A DNA stretch of 64,000 bases from Ursus arctos (lineage: Eukaryota > Chordata > Mammalia > Carnivora > Ursidae), in NCBI RefSeq assembly GCF_023065955.2, contig NW_026623056.1, positions 87,171,256-87,235,255 of the forward strand, in the 5' to 3' direction. The notes under the pieces are model-generated. The model searched no databases. It was not told the DNA's origin and saw nothing but the letters and a program-made list of their open reading frames with translations. The stretch's first letter is position 1; every line of letters starts with the position of its first letter. Position numbers and translations under genes: made by a program. Below, one piece after another: positions 1 through 10,929 of the stretch.

Positions 1-479
1 TAATTTTCAACAGATAAGCGAATATTTCTGAGTTCAAACAGCAATGTGGTCAAATTTTTGGATGTAGTAAGGAGAGAATTAAACATTGGTAGCAGTATAG
101 TATGGGAACGATTCGTTTAATGGGACAGTTGAGAGCATTTCCTCGAGGGCCTGAAGGAACTGTTAAAGAACAGAAGATAGAATTATTATTGTAGTTCAGA
201 CTTCCATTAGGGACAGGTGGAAGTCATTTCTAGCACCATTAAAGATGATCTTAAAAATGGGGCAGTGGGAGAAGGCAATGCTAGAAGGTGTGAATCTGGA
301 AAGAAAAAGGTGTATTTTGATACATGGTTTGAAAAAGAGTAACTGAACATGGGAGAGAGTTTAGTTTATTCTGAGTGTCTTTATATTTTTCCTGAAAAAT
401 ATCATATTCACTTTATTTTCACATGTATCCTTACCGGGAGACCAATAATCTAAAAAGCATTTATCTCGTGGGGTATTTA
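1..479. other. Unassigned sequence, no gene seen
   Basis: No convincing open frame, splice-bounded exon or recognised repeat boundary. Short phrases recall degraded L2 sequence, but too weakly to assign. Confidence 0.4.
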
Positions 480-595
480 GAATTATTTATTGCATACCAG
501 GGCCAAACATGGAACTAGGGCCTGGGAATCAGTGCTACGGCAAAGCTTACACTGTGCCATCATGGAAGTTACCATCTGGTGGGGGGAATCTTTAG
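480..595. repeat. L2/MIR-like ancient repeat fragment
   Basis: The order of words (TTATTGCATACCAGGGCCAA, then GGGCCTGGGAATCAGTG, then TGGAAGTTACCATCTGGTGG) follows the common mammalian 'stays in a list of the last residues: accumulated size, cargo, tail' pattern of L2/MIR-class fragments seen at many loci. It is highly diverged and the family is tentative. Confidence 0.4.
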
Positions 596-1429
596 TAATC
601 CCCAGAGTAGGTTTATGGGCTTCGTGTAGAGTGAACATACATTTTCATTGATGGGAACACAGAGCCCATGAAATTGAGTAATTTTTGATGTTGCTTTTTG
701 AAGGTCAAGTTTTTGTCCCATCCTGGAGTCCTTGTGACAGTTAATTTTGAGTTAAAGTTTATTTGGGTATAAATAGGACCCCAGTTTTTAAGACAAATAT
801 TGTGTGCTGAAAAATTTGTTCTGATTTGATCATTTCCCCTTGAAAAGAACAATATATATATATATATTTTTTTTTACTTCATCTTTACATCAAACACATT
901 CATTACAGAATGACATTACTTCTGTGGTGCAGAAGATTTTATAAAAGTTTTTTTCAAATTAGCAGTTGTAGGGAAATTATTAGGATCTCATTTGAGTATA
1001 TTATAATCTAATTTTACTTTTTGAATTTCTCTATAATCGTTCTGTGGTATAGTTCAAAACAAAACGTCAGTAAAGCTAGGTGAGTTTACCTAAGAATTGG
1101 CCTGAAGGCTACAGTTACTCAGCAGTATTAGAGTTAGCTATGCAGAGGGAAGAAATTGAAGGAGGGGAGTTTTAGGATTCATGAGAGACAGCTTGGAGGA
1201 AGGCTTCTTGCTGAGTAAGACAAAGATCCAGACATCGAAAATAAAGGTTGTGGGCATATAAGGAAAGTCAAGGAATAAGGAAGGTTTAGTGGAATGGACA
1301 GGAATGGAAGAGTGATTTGAGCAAATGATGAATAGGAAGTCTTTGTCCTTTTAAAAAAAAAAAAAAAGAAAGAAACCTCTTTAAAGATACATGGTGACTT
1401 GTAGAGTAAAAACCACACTAGTCACAGGA
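596..1429. other. Unassigned AT-rich sequence
   Basis: No gene or confident repeat recognised. It contains a short (AT)n tract and two long A/T homopolymer stretches. The few open frames of about 80 codons have no exon-like borders. Confidence 0.4.
851..866. repeat. (AT)n dinucleotide tract
   Basis: About eight AT units followed directly by a run of T. Simple repeat. Confidence 0.85.
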
Positions 1430-1721
1430 CCCTGTACCTGAATGATGCGGCCCCAGCTCACTTATACAGTCTTACCTTCTGAGGCTCTGGACCCTGTTTT
1501 CGCATGTGCTGCTTCTTCAGCCAGCAGTCATCACCTTTCTTGCAGTGAACTTCTTTCCTCCTCACTTTTAGCCCCGATGTCACTTTGTCAGGGAAAGTAC
1601 CCCCCTCCTGTCACCTCTTCTTTTTTTAATATCTAATGTCTTGTACTTTTCCTCCATAATGCTTACTACAATTGATAAAGATTTTAAGGTTTTAAAGATT
1701 TTAAAGTTTTAAAGATTTATG

Positions 1722-1918
1722 GGGGCACCTGGGTGGCTCAGTCGTTAAGCGTCTGCCTTCGGCCCAGGGCGTGATCCTGGGGTCCTGGGATCGAGTCCCA
1801 CATCAGGCTCCTCCGCTGGGAACCTGCTTCTTCCTCTCCCACTCCCCCTGCTTGTGTTCCTTCTCTCACTGGCTGCCTCTCTCTCTGTCAAATAAATAAA
1901 ATCTTTCAATAAATAAAT
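1722..1918 (+). mobile_element. CAN-type tRNA-derived SINE
   Basis: Full-length head (GGGGCACCTGGGTGGCTCAG), TCCGCTGGGAACCTGCTTC middle, CT-rich stretch, and an AAATAAATAAAATCTTTC tail. It sits tail-to-tail with the minus-strand SINE that follows, making an inverted repeat. Confidence 0.92.
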
Positions 1919-2106
1919 CTTTTTTTTTTTTTTTTTAGAGGGGGAGGGAGAGAGTGCGTGAGGAGAGAAGTGGCAGAGGGAGACAGTCACCAGCAGACTC
2001 CATGATGAACATGGAGCCCAACATGGGGCTCCTCTTCATAACTCTGAGATCACCACCTGAGCCGAAGTCAAGAGTTAACTCTTAACCCGCTGAGCCCCCC
2101 ATGTCC
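1919..2106 (-). mobile_element. CAN-type SINE, older copy
   Basis: Starts with about 16 T (its poly-A tail), then GAGAGGG-rich sequence, and ends with TTAACCCGCTGAGCCCCCCATG, a mutated form of the usual CTGAGCCACCCAGGCGCCCC. It is more diverged than its plus-strand partner. Confidence 0.85.
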
Positions 2107-2308
2107 ACTACAGTTGATAATTTTGTAATGCTTATTTGATTAATGCTTTCAGAGAATAGGGGCAGTGGTTTGCTCCCCCTTGCAGTCGCAGGGATCAGCA
2201 AAGGCTTGGCACATAGTAAGCACTAAGTAAACATTTGTTGAATGAATCAATGAACTACATGTTTTGATCTTTAAACTAGTTGGTCTCAAGGACCAAAGGA
2301 CTATATTT

Positions 2309-2506
2309 TAAAATTTTATTTATTAATTTATTTGAGAGAGAGCATGCCTGAGACAGGGAGGGGCAGAGGGAGAGAGAGAGAATGAATATCCCAAGCGGGC
2401 TCCATGCGAAGTGTGGAGCCTGATGCGGGGCTCCATCTCAGAACCTTGTGATCATGACCTGAGCCAGAATCAAGAGTTGGACCAACTGAACCAACCAGGT
2501 GCCCCC
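2309..2506 (-). mobile_element. CAN-type SINE
   Basis: ATTTTATTTATTAATTTATT tail region, GAGAGAGAGCATG body, and a diverged head complement (CTGAACCAACCAGGTGCCCCC). Confidence 0.88.
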
Positions 2507-3012
2507 AAAGCACTATCTTTTTAAAGATAGGACTGGAAAACTGTATAGCCAGGAAGAAATTACTTACTCCTGGACTAATTTCACAAATGCATATGAAATA
2601 CCTACTATGTGGGAGAAGCCAGGTGTTAGGAATATGGAGTAGAAACATTGTGCCTTTTTAGATTTTATTTTTCATGAGAGTATAGTTGGCAGTGTTAGTT
2701 AGGTTGTGCCTTCTTTATTAAAGGCGCACATCATTTTAGTAGTTTATTGAAATAAACACATTCCTTAGTGTTCATTTGGAGAGGTTTTAAATTGTGGAGG
2801 GAATCAGCCTGGATATTCTTAATGATCCTTGGCCAACAAAGTGAGGTCCATTCAGCAGTGACGTCTGGAATGTCAATCCAGCATTTGTGGTAGCGTCAGC
2901 TTCACATTTAAAATGAGTGCTAGCTTTGACTTCATCAAAAAAGTGACAGAAAAGTTAAGAAAGTGGTTTGTTTGGATGCATTTTGGCTTTCATATTTTTT
3001 TTTTAAATTTTT
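2507..3012. other. Unassigned spacer between SINEs
   Basis: No gene visible. Around 2590-2640 there is a faint L2/MIR-like phrase (ATACCTACTATGTGGG). Nothing else is recognised. Confidence 0.35.
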
Positions 3013-3183
3013 TATAAAAGATTTTATTTATTTGAGAGAGAAGAGCATAAGCAGGGGATATAGCAGGCAGAGGGAGAAGCAAGCTCCCTGCCGAGCAGGG
3101 AGCCTGATGAGGGGCTTGATCCCCAGGACCCTGGGATCATGACCTGAGCCGAAGCTTAACTGACTGAGCCACCCAGGCGCCTC
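3013..3183 (-). mobile_element. CAN-type SINE, internally shortened
   Basis: AAAGATTTTATTTATTTGAG tail, GCAGAGGGAGAAGCAAGCTC, and head complement CTGAGCCACCCAGGCGCC. A stretch around the A-box side is missing (GCCGAAGCTTAACTGACTGA). Confidence 0.9.
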
Positions 3184-3404
3184 TGGCTTTAACTTTTTCA
3201 AGTTTGGACAACAGAATGAGAACAATCGAGGAAGTTCATTGTATGGATGGATTTTTCAAAAGAATGAGTCTTGTAGTTAGAAAATTATTGAAGCTGTTGA
3301 TCTTGTCAGGTGAATGAGCTTTTAAAAGCTTATAAGGGATTTGTTTAACATAGTTCTGAAACCTTTCTCAGTGACTAGTTTCTATAGTAAATATTTAGAA
3401 AAGC

Positions 3405-3560
3405 AAATATTCAGTAGGTATTGAAGCTCTTGGGACCCATGCTAGGCCCTTGGGACATAGTAGTGAGTCACCTGGTCATACATGGTCCTTGCCGTCCTGA
3501 AGCTTTTCAGTGTAGTCGAGCTCACTGGAGAGAAATGTAAAGGAAACATGGCTTGTGTTC
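3405..3560. repeat. L2/MIR-like fragment
   Basis: Words such as GGGACATAGTAGTGAGTCA and CATGGTCCTTGCCGTCCTGA match the widespread ancient pattern of increment 'peak, date, drift, supply' fragments, also seen at 480 and 4843. Very diverged; family uncertain. Confidence 0.35.
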
Positions 3561-3837
3561 ATTGTGTTCAGGGTGAGCAGTTAGCTCTCCTTGTTCCTTC
3601 CTTCCTTCTATTTGTTTGTTTGGTTGTTTATGTTTTGAATTTAGTTTTGGTGGCAACATGTTAGGCTACTTTAAGCTACTTGTTGCTTTATTTTTGGTAA
3701 CATAGGAGTTAAGGTGAGAACATTTATAATACCATGGAAAATAGAAACCTTGGATCTTCAACAACTTGGCAGATTTTTTAAGAAGTTTATATAGATCAGT
3801 GAGTTTATCCTCTTAAAAATATGCTTGTATTTAATAA

Positions 3838-4010
3838 TAATGGTAACAGCTATTATTAATTGATTGCCTGCTGTGGGCCAGACGCTGTACATATTCTTTA
3901 TTATTTTAATATTCCCCACAACTCTATAAGGTGGTTGGTAGCATTTCTGTTTTACAAGCTAAAAAACTGAAATGCAGGGAAGTAAATTTGCTTAAGGAAA
4001 ATCATAGCAG
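3838..4010 (-). repeat. MIR-like ancient SINE
   Basis: Reads as a MIR complement: TGTGGGCCAGACGCTGTACA, then CCCCACAACTCTATAAGGTG, then CTGAAATGCAGGGAAGTAAA and CTTAAGGAAAATCATAGCAG. Typical old mammalian MIR divergence. Confidence 0.6.
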
Positions 4011-4842
4011 ATTGCATATACTGTCTCCAGATAATAAAAAACACAGTGAAGAGTTAAGTGCCCTAAAGTTAAACATTGAGAGAGAAAAGAAAGAAACCTA
4101 GAGCTTCTATAATCCATTAATTGAAGAAACAGAGAAAAGTTCTGATATACGGGGATTGATACCTCGTGCTCCTGGTTCATTAATTTGTCAGATAATAAAC
4201 AAAAATATTCAAAAGCTGTCTGTGTTTGGGGAAATCTTTACCTTGAGGATCTTGATGGGAAGTGGAAATCTTCAACTTTGAGAGCCAGTTGCTCACTTTT
4301 CTTTGCATCTTTTGGAGTTGTGATGCAATTATGTGACCTGGGGGCTCTACTGCACTACTTCATAAGCTAGTTATTTGCAGAAGTAGGCACTTTGTAGAAT
4401 CTGGGTTCTGCAGTGCAGGGGGATGGCAGCTACATTTGTTTCTAGAGGTGAGCAGTGACAAAGATTCATCTGTAGCATTTCGTTCCTGTGTCACTGGTGT
4501 CTGTACAAGCTGCAGTGACTGAATCCTATGTTGTCTCCACTGGACCAGATCTATGGTTTGAATTGTGGGTGTTCTTGATTATGTAGCCTTCCAGCTTGGC
4601 CCTCCTGGGGTTTTCTGTGAGTTACCTAATGTGCTTTAATAACTTTCTTTTCAGTTTCAGTAAAGCCAGAATTAGTTTCTTTTGTTTGTAACTAAGAACC
4701 TTTACCTAGAGGATGCTAATAAGATAATGGACAGTTCTAAGGAACTCTCCAGGGTCAGGGTTACCTGCATCTAGATTAAAATTTATCAGTGGGAAGAGTT
4801 TACAGTATATATTAAGTGAAATAGTTATATGCAGTTTGCTTA
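4011..4842. other. Unassigned sequence
   Basis: No recognised repeat and no exon with both splice borders. I see nothing to annotate here. Confidence 0.35.
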
Positions 4843-5010
4843 TTGATTTGATGAATCTGCTGATTTGAGTGCCTGTTGTAGGCCAGGATATGTTCTAGGT
4901 ATTGGGGAGATAGGAGTGACAAGATAGACAAGATCCCTGCACTCACAGAGCTTACATTCTGTTTTAAATGTAGAATAAGCAAGAAAGTAAGTAACAGTGA
5001 CAAATAGTGA
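4843..5010. repeat. L2/MIR-like fragment
   Basis: GAGTGCCTGTTGTAGGCCAG, GATATGTTCTAGGTATTGGG and CCCTGCACTCACAGAGCTTA in order. This is a common ancient mammalian repeat pattern; the exact family is uncertain. A short (TG)n lies just downstream at about 5056-5080. Confidence 0.5.
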
Positions 5011-5199
5011 TAAATGCCATGATAAAAATAAAGATGGGATGATGTAATAGATAATGGTGTGTGTGTGTGTTTGTGTCTGTATGTTTAGGAGTTGTATCTT
5101 ATAAAACATTTACTTTATCAGGAATCATGACTTAGTTTTGACTAGAGGCAGTAACATTCTAAATTTACCCGCTAACCTTAATAGCTAGGAAACGGGACA

Positions 5200-6250
5200 A
5201 AATACGTGAAACAAGTATTTTCAGATATTGAACAACAGGCAGTGCAGAAGTGTGATCCCTGATGGCAGGGAGCAAATGAGGTGAGCCCTCTGATGGCCCA
5301 GCTTTCTTCTTGGAGACAACTTTCAGATTTCAGTGCAGGGAGGGTGATCCCACATAGAGCTATTTGGCCTCACTGAGTTGAGGAAGTGAAGATTGGATCA
5401 GGAGGAGGCCAAGATGGTTCTGTTTTGAGGAGCAGGCTTCTGGAGAGAAGGGAGCTATGCAGAAAAAGTTCCGTAAGTCTTCTTAGTGGTCCTCTTAAAT
5501 GTTTGAGTGAATATTAATCTGCTGTGCACATGTAGGATGCAGTTTCATAAAGAAACAGTTCCTGAGGAAGGAATCCACTGGGAAACTTTAGGCAGAACAA
5601 TTCTCAGAGCTCACATAAGGCTGGGAAATATTTGAGTACCTTATAGCCAGAGTAGAACTCATTAAATGCTGTGTACATTGAGACTCCAGAAGGGTCATGT
5701 CTTAGTAGTGGGGCTAAATTAGTCCTAAAATAAAGGCTTTTCTAGATATGGCTGGCGAATGCTTAAAAACAAGCCTTGAAAGGAGCAAACTAATTGGTAA
5801 GTAATGTAATTGCCTGCAAAGTCCAATACTCCTTAAAGAAATATAACAAAACCTAACACTTAACAGTTTAAACTGTCTGGCATCCAATCAAAAATTACTA
5901 AATATGTGTAAAAGCAGCTTAACATAACTTATAGTTAAGATGTCAGTCAGTTGAAACCAACCCAGAACTGACAGGTGTTAGAATGGACAGGCAAAGACAT
6001 TAAAGCAGTTATTATAAGGGTATTCAATATGTTCAAAAAGGTTGAGACAAGAAAGGTAAAAAAGAGACCCAAATAAAACTTCTAGAGATGAAAACTAATA
6101 TGTGAGATGAAAAATACACTGGATGGCGTACATGGCAGATTAGATGTTACAGAAGAAAAGATTAGTGAATTTGAAGACATAGAAGAGAAAACTCAGCAGA
6201 AACAGGCAGAAATGACAGAGATAATGGAATTAGTGGACAGGGTTGTTCGA
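5200..6250 (+). mobile_element. L1/HAL1-lineage LINE, 5' and ORF1 part
   Basis: From about 5860 the text follows the 5'/ORF1 part of old L1 or HAL1 elements: CTGTCTGGCATCCAATCAAA, later ACTTCTAGAGATGAAAAC, then CACTGGATGGCGTACATGGC and GAAGAAAAGATTAGTGAATT. The frame is broken by many changes. The left limit (5200) is approximate. Confidence 0.65.
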
Positions 6251-6429
6251 ACAACGTGGCTGCTATAAAACATAGGATCAGATTGTGGTTAATGTTGACA
6301 TCTTCGTACATGAGATTTGCTTAAAAAGAACAGTTGTGACTGCTACCTGAATTTGGCTTGATGTGTAGTTAAGAATAGTTGAAAGTCAGTATTTCAGTAA
6401 AGCGCTGGGATATGGTGAAGGAAATTTAT

Positions 6430-6960
6430 TATGCAACAGTGTGTTATTTTTTGATATGTAACAATATTACCACAAAGTTAGACACTTAAAACATACATTT
6501 ATGATGTCACAGTTTTTGGGGTCAGATGTCCTGGGTACGACTTAGCTGGGTCTTCTTGTATTAGGGTTTCAGGGCTGTCGTCAAGTTGTTGGTTGTGGCT
6601 GTAGTATCATGTGAGGTATGGGGGAAAGATCTCTTTTAAGCTCTTTTGACAGTTGGTAGAATTTGGTTTCTTGTGCACTCTTGGACTAAGGGCTTCAGTT
6701 TGTTACTGCCTGTTAGCAGGCATCTGCCCTTAGTTCCTTGCTGTGTGGTCCTTTCCAACATGGCTACTTACTTATCAAAAACGGTAAAGGAGAGTGTCTC
6801 CCCACAGGACAAAGGGACCTACCTGCAGAATTGACACCCTATCGCCTTTCCTGTATGCTCTTGGTTAAAAGCAAGTCATGGGACCTGGGTCAAGGGGAAC
6901 GGTCTACACAAGGGCACGAGCAGCAGAAGGCCATGTCCTGGGACCCATCTTAGAATCTGT
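6430..6960 (-). repeat. MLT1-like (ERVL-MaLR) LTR
   Basis: Starts like an LTR complement (GTAACAATATTACCACAAAG, then CACAGTTTTTGGGGTCAGAT), continues through a CAACATGGCTACTTACT region, and ends near GGCACGAGCAGCAGAAGGCC. It is an old solo LTR with no coding capacity. The open frames of 60-70 codons inside it are chance. Confidence 0.6.
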
Positions 6961-6969
6961 CCCTCAAGA

Positions 6970-7160
6970 ACAGTAGTGTGTAGTGGTGAATAGTGTGTTC
7001 TGTGGAGCCTGATACTGATATCTGGCTTTGAATCTTAGCCCTGTCTTTTCCCAGTTGTGTAAACTTCTGCGCCTCAGTTTTCCCATTTATGTAATCAGGA
7101 TAATAAGTACCTACTATTTATAGTATTATGAAGAATAATTGAATGCATATAGCGTGCTTA
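6970..7160 (+). repeat. MIR
   Basis: Classic MIR order in plus sense: GTGGTGAATAGTGTGTTCTG, GGCTTTGAATCTTAGCCCTG, CAGTTGTGTAAACTTCTGCG, CCTCAGTTTTCCCATTTATG, then a GGATAATAAGTACCTACTAT core. Confidence 0.75.
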
Positions 7161-7179
7161 GGACTTTGTCCGACTAACT

Positions 7180-7475
7180 CCTGCTCTTCTTTTCAGTCTC
7201 AATTTAGATGTCATATATTTAGGGAAGCCTTCCCTGACTCTGACTCCTCCTTCCTTCTTGTCTAGGTTAGGTTTAAAACCCTGAACTTTTTCTTCTCATC
7301 ACCTCACATGTGCTCTACCTGAATTTTATAGCTATGAAGTTATTTATTTGGTACCTGCTTCCTTTAGACTAAGCTGCTTGAGAGCAAGGGTTGTATCTAT
7401 TTTGTTCACGGCTGTATCTTCAGGGCTTGGCACATAGAAGACTCTGTAAGTGTTCGCTGAGTGACAACGAATGAG
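7180..7475 (+). repeat. L2 3' end
   Basis: GGGAAGCCTTCCCTGACTCT, then CTGCTTGAGAGCAAGGGTTG, then TCTTCAGGGCTTGGCACATA: the ordered landmarks of an L2 3' end in plus orientation, directly after a MIR. Confidence 0.75.
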
Positions 7476-7929
7476 GTTAAAATGCATGTGTTGTTTCTTT
7501 GAGAGGGCATTTTTAGTGTCGTCATACTATGTTCTCCCAGGTACTGGAGCAGTCAGTCTAAAACATACTCCCGTTTGTTTCTAAGACTGTCAGGGTCTAG
7601 CAGTGGAGACTGAGGCATAATAGTCTTTAAACTGATTTTAAAGGTTTGCAGAGTGGACACTAAATAGTAGTTAACACGCGCATGTGCACGCACAAACTTA
7701 GAGGCTGAACGGATGAAGACATTAATAAAAATCAGTCCTAGTGGGTCAGAAGCAGAAAGCAGTAGGGAGCTTCTCTTCTCTGTAAATGTGCTCTGCAGAC
7801 CACTCTTTGAGATGGTGTGCTGTGGAGGAAGGAAGTTTGGAGAAAGTTACCTTCTTGAAGCTTCACCATGCACATTAGCATGTTATAGCGAACCCCCTTC
7901 TCCCCTGTTAACATAGGAAGGGCAGTCTT
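7476..7929. other. Unassigned sequence
   Basis: No gene or recognised repeat. Overlapping 60-70 codon open frames on both strands lack exon borders. Confidence 0.35.
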
Positions 7930-8100
7930 CATTAAGCTTGCTCTGCACACTAAACATACACATACTACAACCTAGTAAGGTATTACTATTTAGTGGATGA
8001 TAACATTTAGGCTTAGAGGTGAAATAATTTTTCGTAGTGGTTGGTGAGGTCGGATTCAAACCAGGCTCAGCCCTCACTCTTAACTATTCTATATTGCTTC
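7930..8100 (-). repeat. MIR
   Basis: MIR complement: TTTAGGCTTAGAGGTGAAAT, GTCGGATTCAAACCAGGCTC, CTCACTCTTAACTATTCTAT. The left part is diverged. Confidence 0.65.
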
Positions 8101-8132
8101 TGTGGAATATGTTTTAGCAAATACTAGGTTAA

Positions 8133-8220
8133 TTTCATGAGAGCAGGAACCATGTATCTTTTGTGCCTTTTGTGACTAGCGCTAGAATCTTGCTTAGCCT
8201 TTAATACATGGCTGAGTGTT
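8133..8220 (+). repeat. L2 3' end fragment
   Basis: TTTCATGAGAGCAGGAACCA followed by TGTATCTTTTGTGCC, as in the last part of L2. Short and diverged. Confidence 0.5.
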
Positions 8221-8270
8221 GGGTTTCTGGTATGATTTTATGCTGTATCTCATCTTCCCAGGTTGAATTA

Positions 8271-8634
8271 CAGTTGACGCTTGAACAGTGTGGGAATTAG
8301 GGGTGCTGACCCCCTGTGCAGTTGAAAATCCACACTAACACTTTGATTCCCCCAAAACTTAACTGCTAATAGCCTACTGTTGATCAGAAGCCTTATGCAA
8401 AACATGAATAGTTGATAAACAGATATTTTGTATATGTTTTATGCTGTATTTTTACAGTAATACCTATTACTGAATTTTTTCAGTTTTTCTAGGCTATGCA
8501 GTTCATCTGAGTTTTTTCAGATTGTTGCAAATCTCCAAAAACTTTTTCCAATATATTTATTGGAAAAAATCCTTGTATGGGTGGACCCATGCAGTTCAAA
8601 CCTGTGTTGTTCCAGGGTCAACTGTACTTGGAAA
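8271..8634. mobile_element. Tigger-like (Tc1/mariner) nonautonomous DNA transposon
   Basis: Terminal inverted repeats CAGTTGACGCTTGAACAG (left) and the complement of CAGTTGACCCTGGAACAA (right) border a 364-bp element. A TA dinucleotide lies on both sides (8269-8270 and 8635-8636), the expected mariner-type target duplication. The internal text (AAAACTTAACTGCTAATAGC) matches a second copy at 54806-55100. No transposase frame. Confidence 0.8.
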
Positions 8635-8811
8635 ACTTGAGAGTTTGGTAGATAGTAGCTAGCGTAATCCTACCAGTGATATGCACAGCAAAAAGTAATC
8701 TTAGGTTTTTACTTTGTGTGATTTTAGTAGAGTTCTGTCCCCCCACAAGAAACATCTCTGTAGTCTTTGTGCCTCTCCTGTCACTTTTTAAATTTATTTA
8801 TTATTTGTTTT

Positions 8812-9000
8812 TAGATTTTTATTTATTTATTTATTTGTCAGAGTGAGAGAGCACACAGGCAGGGGGAGCGGCAGGCAGCGGGAGAAGCAGGGTCCCTACT
8901 GAGCAAGGAGCCCGATGCTGCGGGACTTGATCCCAGGACCCTGGGATCATGACCTAAGCTGAAGGCAGCCGCTTAACCGGCTGAGCCACCCAGGCATCCT
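8812..9000 (-). mobile_element. CAN-type SINE
   Basis: TTTATTTATTTATTTATTTG tail, GCAGGGGGAGCGGCAGGCAG, GGGATCATGACCTAAGCTGA, and head complement GGCTGAGCCACCCAGGCATC. Confidence 0.92.
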
Positions 9001-9459
9001 GGTCTCCTCTCACTTTTAAATTTACTCTATTACCCAGCCCTCTTGAGTTTTGTTTCTGAAACAGTCTTCAGTTAAGTTCTTTCTTCATGTTATTGTTAAT
9101 GACCTCTCCACAGATCAGATCTTTTGTCTCTTTTTTGCTTACTGCATTAGTTTTCTTAAGAATTTTCAGTTTAGCATGCATTGAATACTACTGAAAGGTT
9201 TCCAATGAAAAAAGCTGTCTCCAGGCATATCCCTCGGTAGTTCTTCTCCTGCTCCCCAGAGTAGGTCTTCCCAAACTTTGTCACCTCAGGGTCTGCACGG
9301 ACATGGTAGAATAGAAGAGTCCGCCTGGGTGTCCGGAGGTCTTCAGAGGATCTCGCACATCTGAAGCATTCATGGCATGGTGTGCCCTGCCCACTAGTTG
9401 GTAAGCTCTTTTACCTCAACTCTGAGCTCTTTCTTGTCCTGACTTCTCTAATGTGCTTA
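9001..9459. other. Unassigned sequence
   Basis: No gene or recognised repeat. A CpG-containing patch at about 9290-9350 has no exon borders. Confidence 0.35.
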
Positions 9460-9985
9460 TTGTACCAGTTAGGATGCTTTTGGATGCAGGTAGGGAGACC
9501 CTGACCCAAACTGGCTTCAGATAAGAGAATTTAACTCAGAGTTGCAAGTCTAGAGGTGGGATGGGCTCTAGGGCTGATTGATTTGGTGCACAGTAATGTC
9601 TTCAGGTACGCAGTTTTTCCATCACCCCTCGAGTCACTGGCTGGCTACATGCACAGAGTAATAGGCTGCAGTAGTTTGAGGAGTTGTATCCAGACACGGC
9701 AGTGTCCAGAGAAAGAAGAGAGAACTTTTTCTTGTAGCTATATGAGAATGTGGAAATTTGGCCTCGAAACTCTTTGGCAGACTTGTCTCCTGGCGCGTTA
9801 TAGGACTGTTTCTGAAACACTCACTAGAAAGGAAGTGGGGTTGTGTGTAGACCAATTGGGCATCATCATGGAGCTGGCCACACTTTCCCTGAGCACATGC
9901 CTGATGGGGATGGTGTGCAAATGGGTCCTGAACAAAACTGCCTTCTGTTACAAAGGAAGAAGGGGGAGGTTGGAGGCTGAGTAGG
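9460..9985 (-). repeat. Ancient interspersed repeat, probably LTR-like
   Basis: The run ACCCAAACTGGCTTCAGATA ... GTTACAAAGGAAGAAGGGGG follows a widespread mammalian repeat I recognise but cannot name with certainty. The 142-codon open frame at 9556-9984 lies fully inside it and resembles no protein I know, so I do not call it a gene. Confidence 0.45.
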
Positions 9986-9999
9986 CAACCCTGACCCTA

Positions 10000-10718
10000 T
10001 TTTTATATTTAACTTAAAATTTTGGATATAATTTATTGACTTTCTATTAAGGTAGGCGAATATTTAATTTTAAATCATCTGCCTTACACTTTTCTTCTTC
10101 CATCTACCCATTATAGTTAAAATATTTTCCTTAAACATATTCAGTGTTTACTTATGATGATGTATGTTCACCGTGGAGCTATATTTTATACTATGATTAC
10201 ATTTCCCTCCTTGTATAATTTTGTTTTTCCTGGAATTAACAATTGTCTAGTATTTCCGTTTGCTTTGTTTTCTAGGTCCTTGTGACTAAGTTTTCCCATA
10301 CATTCCAATAGCCTCTCAATACAGTTTTCTGCACAAACATATCAGATAACTAGTTGTCTGTCCCCAGTCTTCTTAGGGGACCCTTCATCAAGCCTCACTT
10401 GTATGAAATTCTTGCTCTTTGGGCTTAATAGTGTTCCTTTTGCAAATCTTCCAACAGGTTCAGGTCTCCTGTTTCCAGACCTCTTCCTTATCTTTCCTGT
10501 TTTTATCTTTCATTTTGCTGGAGTACAACTTTCAGTACTTCCTTTGGTCGGGTACTTGAGAGGTTAATTTTTTGAGACATTGTCTGAAAGTGTCTTTCAT
10601 CTGCTTTCCCTGGTGATTAAAAGTTTTGGCTGGGTACAGAATTGCAGTTTGAATATAGTTTTTACTGAGAACTCTGGATGTATTCATGGCCTTCTAGCTT
10701 ATACAGCAGATAGAATTT
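10000..10718 (-). mobile_element. HAL1/L1-lineage LINE, ORF1-side fragment
   Basis: Complement of old L1/HAL1 ORF1-region DNA: GTCTGAAAGTGTCTTTCATC, GGCTGGGTACAGAATTGCAG, CATGGCCTTCTAGCTT. It is interrupted by a SINE (10719-10912) and an L1 3' fragment, then resumes at about 11690. The left limit is approximate. Confidence 0.55.
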
Positions 10719-10912
10719 TTTTTTTTTAAGATTTTATTTATTTATTTGACAGAGAGACAGGCAGTTAGAGAGGGAACATAAGCAGGGGGAGTGGGAGAGG
10801 AAGAAGCAGGGTCCCAGCAGAGGAACCTGATGTGGTGCTTGATCCCAGAACGCCGGGATCACGCCCTGAGGAGAAGGCAGAGGCTTAATGACTGAGCCAC
10901 CCAGGCGCCCCT
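10719..10912 (-). mobile_element. Young CAN-type SINE with exact target duplication
   Basis: Poly-T, AAGATTTTATTTATTTATTT, GGGAGTGGGAGAGGAAGAAG, and head complement TGAGCCACCCAGGCGCCCCT. A perfect 14-bp target duplication AGCAGATAGAATTT is seen at 10705-10718 and 10913-10926. Confidence 0.96.
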
Positions 10913-10929
10913 AGCAGATAGAATTTGTA

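Larger units (their letters stand above)
1430..2255 (+). repeat. L2-like LINE 3' region, split by two SINEs
   Basis: Left part 1430-1721 and right part 2107-2255 read as one degraded L2 3' end in plus orientation. The right part ends in the typical L2 tail (GGCACATAGTAAGCACTAAG then ATTTGTTGAATGAATCAATG). The SINE pair at 1722-2106 is inserted between the parts. Family from recognition only. Confidence 0.6.

Noticed and set aside
9556..9984. 142-codon plus-strand open frame
   Set aside because: It lies wholly within an ancient interspersed repeat, overlaps open frames on the other strand and resembles no known protein.
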